From Bdellovibrio sp. CG10_big_fil_rev_8_21_14_0_10_47_8 (GTDB taxonomy: Bacteria > Bdellovibrionota > Bdellovibrionia > Bdellovibrionales > Bdellovibrionaceae): a stretch of DNA of 6,274 nucleotides. The stretch lies in assembly GCA_002773975.1 (NCBI GenBank), contig PEZR01000132.1, positions 18,818-25,091 on the forward strand, written 5' to 3'. A program made the position numbers and the translations under genes. Of the stretch, positions 1 through 5,808 are shown one piece after another. The notes under the pieces are model-generated. The model made no database searches and was not told the DNA's origin. It worked only from the letters and a program-made list of their open reading frames with translations. The first letter of the stretch is position 1. Each line of letters begins with the position of its first letter.

Positions 1-324
1 GATCCAGCGCTGAGCGCCAAGGGCAATTTTTCCATAAAAAGTCACATAGAGGATGGCCCCCAAATTGAGAAAATAAAATGCATAGGCCACGCGACTGATG
101 AAAGAGTAATCCAGAAAGGTCCCAATGAAAAAACAGCTCCAGCCTGCCATGAGCCAAACAATTTGATTCAGAAAGAGCGGTTCCACATCAACAGAGTGCG
201 GGCCATGGGTCGCACTGTAGAGATTGATGAGGCCCACCAGGTTGAGCGCGAGAATGACGAGAACAAAGTTCCAGTCTATACGGCGAAACATTGTTCTTTC
301 TTCGACTTGAAGAGACAGTTCCAT
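1..324 (-). CDS. rodA: RodA, SEDS peptidoglycan glycosyltransferase (N-terminal 108 residues; truncated by the window edge)
   Basis: RodA is the polytopic inner-membrane SEDS glycosyltransferase that polymerises lipid II into glycan strands for side-wall growth, working with PBP2. Only the first 108 codons are present. The reading frame shows an early FRRIDW motif, a first membrane segment at about residues 20-39 ending in INLYSAT, a second at about 53-72, a third at about 78-100, and then GAQRWI at the cut. This order matches RodA/FtsW N-termini, and position after mrdA favours RodA over FtsW. I place the start at the ATG at 324, which overlaps the mrdA stop as TAATG and has GAGGG (335-331) six bases upstream. 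An in-frame ATG at 291 gives MFRRIDW and is the alternative; its Shine-Dalgarno is poorer. The catalytic aspartate region and the later helices lie outside the window. Confidence 0.93.
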   Translation of the reverse strand, partial: MELSLQVEERTMFRRIDWNFVLVILALNLVGLINLYSATHGPHSVDVEPLFLNQIVWLMAGWSCFFIGTFLDYSFISRVAYAFYFLNLGAILYVTFYGKIALGAQRWI

Positions 325-2309
325 TATTCACCCTCGAGAGTTTGGGGAGCTTCCACTTTGACATGGGCTCCTTTTTTATTCTTCATGCCTTCGGCAATAA
401 TATCTGGATGATATTTGTCAAAGTAGGCTCGAATAGTATCTCGAACCAAGGGGCCAGCGCCGATATTCCCATGGCAGGCATGAAGCGCCACCGCGGCCAC
501 CGTAATTTCAGGCTTATCAGCTGGGGCCCAGGCCACAAACCAGCCATTGTGTCGCTGAAGGATGGGCCGATTTTCACATCTAGAATAGATGTCATTTGCA
601 GAAAATCCCATGACTTGAGAGGTTCCAGTCTTCCCAGCCATCTCCACACCCGGAATTTTTAGAAATCGAGCTGTCCCACGATCGCCGTTGGCCACCCGGC
701 GCATGCCTTCTTTGACAACTTTGAAGTTTTCTTCGGAGATTGAAATTCCAGTTGACTGCATTTCCTGTAAGTTTCGGAGCAAATGGGGTTCGGTTTCTTT
801 GACAACCTGGCCTTTGGAATCGAGCAGTTTTTTGATCACAAACGGTTTAAAGACTTTGCCTTCAAGTCCAATGGCATTGTAGGCCACGGCCATTTGAATG
901 GGCGTGGTTTCGACGAAACCTTGTCCAATGGCAACGCTCAGGTTTTCTCCGGGTTGCCATTCTTCACCGTAGGTTGATTTTTTCCAAGCTGCCGAAGGCA
1001 TCAAGCCTGCCGTTTCCCGGGGAAGCTCAACGCCTGTTTTTTGGCCAATGCCAAAAGGCGAAATATAGTTGTACATTTTGTCGATCCCGAGCGCGATTCC
1101 CATTTTGTAGAAAAAGACATTGCTGGATCTTTCAAGAGCTTCGTACACCGAGACATTTCCGAGGCCGCCGCGAATATGATCATGGTACTGGCGTTTCCCG
1201 AACATTATGAATCCCGGACAATTGATAATTGTGGTCGGAGTGATCACTTTGTCCTGAAGAGCGGCAAGAGCCATGAATGGCTTAAAAGTGGAGCCAGGAG
1301 AAAAATAATCTTGAATCACTTTGTTGCGAAGAGGCTTGAATTGATCATTGATGAGTTTTGACCAAAGCTGAGTGCCAATTCCCCGAGCGAACTCATTCGG
1401 ATCATAGCTAGGGGTGCTGACCCAGGCTAAAATTTCCCCGTCAGATTTCATTGCGATCAGGGCTCCAATTCTTTCATTGTCGATAAATGATTTGTAGGCA
1501 GCTTGCTGGACTTCGCGATCAATGGTGAGCATGACGTTGTTGCCGGGGATGGGATCTTTGTCGATGATCTGTTCGCCGTAAATATTCGGCGTCGCGGTGG
1601 TGGTTTCTCTTCCAAAGGCATCTACCTGCAGGAATTGAGTCCCATCGCTGCCGCGGATATTTTTCTCGAGAACTTCTTCCAGCCCAGTTTGACCGATGAT
1701 GTCTCCTTGATCAAAGGTCACCAGTCCTCTGTACATTTGGTTGTATAGAGGGATTTGTTTCTTAGAGATCTCTGCCACATAACCAAATAGCTGAGCGCCG
1801 TTTTCCAAGAGCGGGTAATGACGAACCACAGATTCGCGAATATCCAGTCCCGGATTGTCCAATCGAATGCGTTTGAGTCGAAAGACTTCGTCACGACTGA
1901 GATTGTCTTTGACCTTAATTTGAGCAAAGGGGCCGTTTTGTTTGCGGGACTTTTGCACCTTTTGGATGAGTTTCTCGGACTCCATTCCAATAATGGGGGC
2001 CACCGCAGTTGCCAAAGTCTGCAGGTTCTCAATGTATTGAGGTGATAAGACGGCCTCAAAGCCCGGATGGTTTTCGACAAGCACTTTGCCGTCCCGGTCA
2101 AACATCAAGCCCCTAGGGGCCATGATCTTGATCTGCTTGATCCGATTTTTTTCCGAGAAGTCTCTGAGCTCAGTGCCTTGAATGACCTGCAGGTACCAAA
2201 GTCTCATGCAAAAGATGATAAAAGTAAACGTGATCATCCCGTAAAAAAGGCGGTAACGAGGAAGATACTCTTTCGCCTCTTCGGGATTTGAGATGTACTC
2301 GGGCCTCAT
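324..2309 (-). CDS. mrdA: Penicillin-binding protein 2 (class B PBP), elongasome transpeptidase
   Basis: This 661-residue monofunctional DD-transpeptidase cross-links peptidoglycan during elongation. It is anchored in the inner membrane with its catalytic part in the periplasm. One membrane segment lies at about residues 20-42. The dimerisation/pedestal region follows from about 60 (APRGLMFDRDG near 64-74) to about 245, and the transpeptidase domain spans about 255-630. All three active-site motifs are present: STFK with nucleophile Ser340 and Lys343, SSN at 395-397, and KTG at 560-562. WQPGE and AIGQG near 451-464 are typical of PBP2. Length is slightly above the E. coli protein (about 630), with a short polar tail after 640. 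The ATG at 2309 overlaps the mreD stop (ATGA) and has GGAGG six bases upstream, suggesting translational coupling. Two Cys/His-containing patches (364-378 and 578-613) differ from the enterobacterial protein. It could in principle be an FtsI-type PBP, but neighbours and motifs favour PBP2. Confidence 0.97.
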   Translation of the reverse strand: MRPEYISNPEEAKEYLPRYRLFYGMITFTFIIFCMRLWYLQVIQGTELRDFSEKNRIKQIKIMAPRGLMFDRDGKVLVENHPGFEAVLSPQYIENLQTLATAVAPIIGMESEKLIQKVQKSRKQNGPFAQIKVKDNLSRDEVFRLKRIRLDNPGLDIRESVVRHYPLLENGAQLFGYVAEISKKQIPLYNQMYRGLVTFDQGDIIGQTGLEEVLEKNIRGSDGTQFLQVDAFGRETTTATPNIYGEQIIDKDPIPGNNVMLTIDREVQQAAYKSFIDNERIGALIAMKSDGEILAWVSTPSYDPNEFARGIGTQLWSKLINDQFKPLRNKVIQDYFSPGSTFKPFMALAALQDKVITPTTIINCPGFIMFGKRQYHDHIRGGLGNVSVYEALERSSNVFFYKMGIALGIDKMYNYISPFGIGQKTGVELPRETAGLMPSAAWKKSTYGEEWQPGENLSVAIGQGFVETTPIQMAVAYNAIGLEGKVFKPFVIKKLLDSKGQVVKETEPHLLRNLQEMQSTGISISEENFKVVKEGMRRVANGDRGTARFLKIPGVEMAGKTGTSQVMGFSANDIYSRCENRPILQRHNGWFVAWAPADKPEITVAAVALHACHGNIGAGPLVRDTIRAYFDKYHPDIIAEGMKNKKGAHVKVEAPQTLEGE

Positions 2310-2842
2310 GAGTCGCCTCCAGCACTTTCAGGCAAGATTTCTTTGCCAGTGAAGCGATCAACCCAGGTCATGAATGTATAGATTGGGATAGCTGTTAGGG
2401 CGGTGAAAAGAATTTCAAAAAACCGATGGAAAAAAAGCACCGGAGCTGGATTGGATTCGAACAATCTTGAAATCAAAAAGTAGCTGACGTGATAAATAAA
2501 ACCCACACCGAGGCTGGCCATGAAGAAATATCTAGAGGTCGGCCAGAACACGCGTTTCTTAATAAAAGTCATCAACCCAAAAATCAGCATCAGATTAAGC
2601 CACAGAATTCCCAGGGGCATCGCTGTAAAGGGGTTCAATGTCAGTCCTAAGAGATAGATCGTAAAGATGCCCTCAAGGCGGCTCCGAAACAAAATGAGAT
2701 AAAGAATCAGATTGAGCCACAGCTGCGGAGACGGAAGGCTGCCAAAGATTTGAAACCAAAATGTGGTTTGAAATCCCGAGAACAACAGTGTTGTCAGGAG
2801 GAGGATTGCCAAGTTGAGAAAATTATAGCGTACGCCAGTCAC
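2306..2842 (-). CDS. mreD: MreD, rod shape-determining membrane protein
   Basis: MreD is a small inner-membrane component of the Rod complex that associates with MreC and influences its control of PBP2. This 178-residue protein is very hydrophobic. Five to six membrane segments can be seen, at about residues 8-27, 40-52, 56-71, 76-95, 105-125 and 140-160. It ends in a short polar tail containing WVDRFTGKE. Sequence conservation in this family is low, so the call rests on size, membrane topology and position between mreC and mrdA. The start is a GTG at 2842, three bases after the mreC stop, with a GGGGA purine run about nine bases upstream. The stop overlaps the mrdA start by four bases (ATGA). 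Confidence 0.9.
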   Translation of the reverse strand: MTGVRYNFLNLAILLLTTLLFSGFQTTFWFQIFGSLPSPQLWLNLILYLILFRSRLEGIFTIYLLGLTLNPFTAMPLGILWLNLMLIFGLMTFIKKRVFWPTSRYFFMASLGVGFIYHVSYFLISRLFESNPAPVLFFHRFFEILFTALTAIPIYTFMTWVDRFTGKEILPESAGGDS

Positions 2843-2845
2843 AAA

Positions 2846-3697
2846 TTAATTCCCCACTGAAAGGCGGTCTGAAAGGTCTTCGTTGGCAGCGTTGAGCACA
2901 ATAAAAACCTCTTCAACTTTGTCAGGATCCACAACGGGTTTTAAGTCCACTTTGAGAGAAACAGAGTAGCTTTTATTCTCAACACTTTCGACGATGGCCA
3001 CAGGAAAGCCTTTTGGGAAAATATTATCCAGACCACTGGAGATCACGAGATCCCCGGGGACCACATCCTCTGATTTCTCCACATAACGAAGAGAGCACGA
3101 AGTAGAATTTTTTCCCTCGACGATTCCGCGAGCTCGACTGCGAGCAATCATTCCATCCACGACCGAGTACCGATCTGTGATCAGTAAAACCTGAGATGTC
3201 ATCGTCCCGGGCTTGAAGATATAGCCAACAACTCCGCCCACTGTGATCACGGCTTGCCCCGCTTTGAGTCCATGGTGGGTGCCTTTGTTCAGCAGCAGTG
3301 TGTTGTGGTCGCTGACCAGGTCTTTGCTCATCACTCGGGCGGCGATCAATTCCATTTTTGTGTGAGCCTTGAAGTCCAGCAGCAGATTGAGGCGATCATT
3401 TTCCCGTTGCAGTTCGTTCATGGCCTCGAGCCGAGTGAGGAGACTTTGATTTTGATTTTTTAATTCAAAATTGTCTTTCTTGATATTGATCAAATTCAGA
3501 TACATGGTTGTCGTTCCGCGGACGCCGTCACTGAATGAGAAAAAGAGTGATTGAGTAAATGCGGCGATCAATCCAAAAGGGCGGTCATACCAGCCTTGAG
3601 ACAAAGGGTTTTGCTGCATGTTGATAGAAACAAAAGGCAACGCAAGGATGAAAAGAATAGAAAGCAGTTTTTTGAGGTCAAAATTGAGGAAATTCAA
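2846..3697 (-). CDS. mreC: MreC, rod shape-determining periplasmic scaffold protein (TTG start)
   Basis: MreC is a bitopic inner-membrane protein whose periplasmic domain assembles and activates PBP2-RodA. From the TTG start it has 283 residues: a membrane segment at about 8-28, a coiled coil at about 65-108 rich in Leu, Asn and Glu, and a beta-rich MreC domain at about 115-270. That domain contains the family-like stretches DGMIARSRARGIVEG (181-195) and GDLVISSGLDNIFPKG (215-230). The TTG at 3697 is chosen because it has AGGAG exactly six bases upstream (3708-3704) and puts the membrane segment at the N-terminus. The frame stays open to an ATG at 3829, which would add 44 polar residues before the helix. 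That longer form has no ribosome binding site and would cover both promoters and the ppiD ribosome binding site, so I reject it. It is the first gene of the mreC-mreD-mrdA-rodA operon; mreB is not immediately upstream. Confidence 0.95.
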   Translation of the reverse strand: MNFLNFDLKKLLSILFILALPFVSINMQQNPLSQGWYDRPFGLIAAFTQSLFFSFSDGVRGTTTMYLNLINIKKDNFELKNQNQSLLTRLEAMNELQRENDRLNLLLDFKAHTKMELIAARVMSKDLVSDHNTLLLNKGTHHGLKAGQAVITVGGVVGYIFKPGTMTSQVLLITDRYSVVDGMIARSRARGIVEGKNSTSCSLRYVEKSEDVVPGDLVISSGLDNIFPKGFPVAIVESVENKSYSVSLKVDLKPVVDPDKVEEVFIVLNAANEDLSDRLSVGN

Positions 3698-3703
3698 GGG
3701 TGA

Positions 3704-3708
3704 CTCCT
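3704..3708 (-). promoter_or_regulatory. Ribosome binding site that decides the mreC TTG start
   Basis: On the minus strand AGGAG lies six bases before the TTG at 3697. It is the only good Shine-Dalgarno sequence upstream of the MreC membrane segment in this frame, and it supports the 283-residue protein over the 327-residue version. Confidence 0.8.
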
Positions 3709-3717
3709 GTTTCTTTA

Positions 3718-3746
3718 ACGCTAGCAAAAAGAATTTGCGATTCCAA
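3718..3746 (-). promoter_or_regulatory. Candidate promoter of the mreC-mreD-mrdA-rodA operon
   Basis: On the minus strand TTGGAA (3746-3741) is followed after 17 bases by TAGCGT (3723-3718), preceded by TGC as in an extended -10. The -10 matches the sigma-70 consensus at only three of six positions, so the call is weak. The implied leader would be about 15 bases and would just contain the AGGAG site. The whole operon needs a promoter in this gap or inside ppiD, because transcription upstream is divergent. Confidence 0.3.
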
Positions 3747-3769
3747 TGATCTTTGCGAGAAAAATTTGA

Positions 3770-3799
3770 TTGAAAATGTTTTCCTTTCCAGCGGATACT
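3770..3799 (+). promoter_or_regulatory. Candidate sigma-70-type promoter of ppiD
   Basis: TTGAAA (3770-3775, five of six consensus positions) and GATACT (3794-3799, four of six) are separated by 18 bases. Transcription would begin near 3806, leaving a leader of about 25 bases that contains the GGAGG ribosome binding site at 3821-3825. A perfect inverted repeat overlaps the -10 element. Confidence 0.5.
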
Positions 3800-3809
3800 G
3801 AAATCCGCT
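3790..3809. repeat. Perfect 7-bp inverted repeat over the ppiD promoter
   Basis: AGCGGAT (3790-3796) and ATCCGCT (3803-3809) are exact reverse complements separated by the six bases ACTGAA. The repeat covers the candidate -10 and the expected transcription start of ppiD and ends 21 bases before its ATG. It could be an operator for a dimeric regulator. If transcription starts further upstream it would instead form a leader hairpin. There is no T-run right after it on either strand, so it is not a terminator. Confidence 0.6.
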
Positions 3810-3830
3810 TTGCCTGTATCGGAGGACATT

Positions 3831-5360
3831 ATGAGCGAAAAGTTCGATCAGTTCAGAAAACAAGTGAGTAAGGGCTTTGGAGCCAAGAAGTATTCGGCCA
3901 AAAGCATCACTGCTCTGGTTCTCTTCGCCGCCATCATCATGGTTTTTGTCTTTTTCGGTCTTCCCAGTCGTCCTGGGGGGGCTGGCGGTGCGGGTTCGGC
4001 TGCTCGGGTGAACAACAGTTTGATCTCGATTTCCGACTTCTATTCAGAAAGCACTCGAATGGAGCAAATGTATGCGCCTTTGTTTGGTGGCTCCATGGGT
4101 GGGGATGCTCAGCGTCAGTTTTTGCGCCAACAGGCCTTGGAAAGTCTGATTACTCAGGAGCTCGTCTCCCAGCTTGCTAAAAAAGAGGGCATTTTGGCAA
4201 CTGACGTTGAAATTCAAGATGTCATTGTTCGAGATATTAAAGCCTTCCAAAGGGACGGACGTTTTCAGCGAGATCTTTATTTCCAAATTCTCGAGGCCAA
4301 CCGTCTGACTCCGTCCGAATTCGAAGAAAAGTTACGCAAAGAGCGTCGGGGCCAGAGAGCGCGAAGGCTTTTCGAAGCCGCCGCTCAACCCTTGGATCTG
4401 GAAATGCAAAAATTAAACACTTTGCGTGAAACCAAGTGGGATGTTCAGTTTGTAAAGGCTGACAAAGACACAGTTGAAAAAAACATGAAAATCAGTCCTG
4501 CAGAGGTCAAAAACCAATTAGCTGATTCGGCTTTCGCGAAGCGGGTTGAAGACTATTACAAAGCCAATACCGCAGAATTTTCCGTGGATCCCCAGGTTCA
4601 CGCCCAGCATTTACTTCTGAAAGTGGAACCGGGACAAGACGATGCGGCAATCAAAAAACAGATTGCGGAGCTCAAGGTTCGAGCTCAAAAAGAAGACTTC
4701 GCGCAATTGGCGACCAAGTATTCGCAAGATGCAGGTTCAAAAACAAAAGGTGGAGACCTGGGATTTTTTGGCCGAGGCCAAATGGTGCCGGAGTTTGATC
4801 AAGCTGCATTTTCACAACCTGTGGGTGTTGTTGGCGAGCCGGTAAAAACTCAATTTGGATATCACTTGATCAAAGTTTTGGCGAAAAAAGAAGCCAAACA
4901 AAAAACCTTGGCAGAAGTTCGAGACGACATCGCCCAAAAATTGATTGCGATGGATTCTTACGAAAAAAATCTCAAATCTTTGGAAGAAGCTTTGGCCAAA
5001 AGTGATGCCGGTGAAGTGGACGCCGTTGTTCGTCGTATGGGTCTATCTTGGGAGACAACAGGTCCGTTTGATCTGACCACGGATTCTATTCCGAAATTGC
5101 CAGGACAGTCCGTCAGTGAAGCTGTGTATGAGTTGAGTGAAGCCAAACCTCTGTACCCAAAAGTGGTTCGGGACGGAATGGAGAAGTACGTACTCAAACT
5201 CAAGAGCGTCAAAAAAGAATCAACTCCAGCGTCTGGCAACAAGGCTCCTGCGGAGCTGGCGCAATCCAGAGCCTCTGAACTTTTCGGTTCATGGATCGAT
5301 CAGGGTAAAAAGAACGCCCACATTGAACGTAATATGGAAGTCCTCCGCGCTGGTCGCTAG
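3831..5360 (+). CDS. ppiD: PpiD-type membrane-anchored periplasmic chaperone with one parvulin PPIase domain
   Basis: PpiD-type proteins sit in the inner membrane beside the Sec translocon and assist folding of exported proteins. This 509-residue protein has a short basic cytoplasmic N-terminus, a membrane segment at about residues 25-44, a Gly-rich linker (49-55), a SurA-like N-terminal chaperone region at about 57-240, a parvulin domain at about 253-350, and a C-terminal region with EVRDDIAQK (362-370) that resembles the segment after the PpiD parvulin domain. The parvulin signature is complete: His259, GGDLGFF (307-313), Met318, Phe322, Phe327 and FGYH (342-345). There are no cysteines. 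E. coli PpiD is longer (about 620). The ATG at 3831 has GGAGG five bases upstream; an in-frame TTG at 3810 is less likely. One PPIase domain and a membrane anchor instead of a cleaved signal argue against SurA. It is divergent from mreC. Confidence 0.88.
   Translation: MSEKFDQFRKQVSKGFGAKKYSAKSITALVLFAAIIMVFVFFGLPSRPGGAGGAGSAARVNNSLISISDFYSESTRMEQMYAPLFGGSMGGDAQRQFLRQQALESLITQELVSQLAKKEGILATDVEIQDVIVRDIKAFQRDGRFQRDLYFQILEANRLTPSEFEEKLRKERRGQRARRLFEAAAQPLDLEMQKLNTLRETKWDVQFVKADKDTVEKNMKISPAEVKNQLADSAFAKRVEDYYKANTAEFSVDPQVHAQHLLLKVEPGQDDAAIKKQIAELKVRAQKEDFAQLATKYSQDAGSKTKGGDLGFFGRGQMVPEFDQAAFSQPVGVVGEPVKTQFGYHLIKVLAKKEAKQKTLAEVRDDIAQKLIAMDSYEKNLKSLEEALAKSDAGEVDAVVRRMGLSWETTGPFDLTTDSIPKLPGQSVSEAVYELSEAKPLYPKVVRDGMEKYVLKLKSVKKESTPASGNKAPAELAQSRASELFGSWIDQGKKNAHIERNMEVLRAGR
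4587..4880 (+). other. Parvulin (PpiC/rotamase) domain within ppiD
   Basis: Codons 253-350 encode a single parvulin-type peptidyl-prolyl isomerase domain. It begins at VHAQHLLLKV, continues through FAQLATKYSQD and GGDLGFFGRGQM, and ends at TQFGYHLIKVL. His259, Met318, Phe322 and His345 occupy places where active parvulins such as SurA domain 2 and Pin1-like enzymes carry active-site residues. Confidence 0.85.
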
Positions 5361-5376
5361 GTTTGGGATTGTTAGA

Positions 5377-5805
5377 TTATTTCAAATGCGAGGGGTTGAA
5401 GCTTTCAGGGAGTAACTCTTTAAAGCTGAAGGTTTTTTGGATTTTTTTGAGGTCACCGGTATGGATGATGGTTTTCGCGTTCGCGAACTCAGCCAAGACT
5501 TGGCGGCAGAATCCACAAGGGGGCCAGGCTTCTTTGGCGTCGGTGATCACGACCAATTCTGAAATTTCAATGGAGCCGAGCTCGCTGACCGCTTTCCAGA
5601 TAGCGACTCTTTCTGCGCACACGGTGCCACCATAAGATGCATTTTCCACATTGCAGCCAGAGAACACGTCGCCGGTGCTGGTGCGAATAGCCGCGCCCAC
5701 CAGTCTTTTAGAGTACGGTGCGTGGGCGTTTTCTCGAGCCTCGCGCGCTTTGATATGCAATTCATGGGTGAGATCTTTTTGTTGGGCCTTTGTTTTTATT
5801 TTCAT
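5377..5805 (-). CDS. cdd: Cytidine deaminase (small, homotetrameric type)
   Basis: Cytidine deaminase hydrolyses cytidine and deoxycytidine to uridine and deoxyuridine in the cytoplasmic pyrimidine salvage pathway. The 142-residue length fits the small zinc-dependent tetrameric class (about 130-140 residues) and not the larger dimeric E. coli class. The core is present in order: SGCNVENASYGGTVCAER (49-66), then PPCGFCRQV (95-103). Cys63, Cys97 and Cys100 are the expected zinc ligands, Glu65 is the catalytic proton shuttle, and Asn52/Glu54 fall where the ribose is bound. The ATG at 5805 has AAGGAG six bases upstream, inside the 3' end of the maf-like gene, whose stop is three bases away, so the two are probably co-transcribed. 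The gene converges on ppiD with 16 bases between stop codons. Confidence 0.96.
   Translation of the reverse strand: MKIKTKAQQKDLTHELHIKAREARENAHAPYSKRLVGAAIRTSTGDVFSGCNVENASYGGTVCAERVAIWKAVSELGSIEISELVVITDAKEAWPPCGFCRQVLAEFANAKTIIHTGDLKKIQKTFSFKELLPESFNPSHLK
5400..5448 (+). terminator. Possible weak intrinsic terminator for ppiD, inside the 3' end of cdd
   Basis: AGCTTT (5400-5405) pairs with AAAGCT (5422-5427). An inner GGGAG/CTCTT helix (5408-5412 with 5416-5420, including two G-T pairs) closes a TAA loop. T-runs follow at 5433-5438 and 5442-5448. The first T-run starts five bases after the stem, and the stem is A/T-rich, so this is a poor match to the usual form. The T-runs are also explained by Lys codons of cdd on the other strand. 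Confidence 0.25.
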
Positions 5806-5808
5806 CGA

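Noticed and set aside
1..5. The window begins with GATCC, suggesting a restriction-cloned insert end
   Set aside because: Five bases are not evidence; GATC is common and the rodA frame simply continues to the edge.
163..662. Plus-strand open frames at 163-411 and 291-662
   Set aside because: They are antisense to rodA and mrdA, whose frames carry strong family motifs, and their predicted proteins show no recognisable domain.
1041..1361. A 106-codon plus-strand open frame antisense to the PBP2 transpeptidase domain
   Set aside because: It lies opposite the STFK-to-SSN region of mrdA, which explains the open frame through codon bias. No ribosome binding site or protein features support it.
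3698..3829. N-terminal extension of MreC from the ATG at 3829
   Set aside because: It adds 44 charged, low-conservation residues before the membrane helix, has no ribosome binding site, and overlaps the ppiD ribosome binding site and both promoter candidates. The TTG at 3697 has AGGAG at ideal spacing.
3810..3830. Seven-residue longer PpiD from the TTG at 3810
   Set aside because: The ATG at 3831 follows GGAGG by five bases. The TTG would sit within the expected transcription start region and has no ribosome binding site.
3790..3830. Inverted repeat as a terminator or riboswitch
   Set aside because: There is no T-run directly after either arm, the leader is about 25 bases, and no larger structured element fits between the promoter and the ATG.
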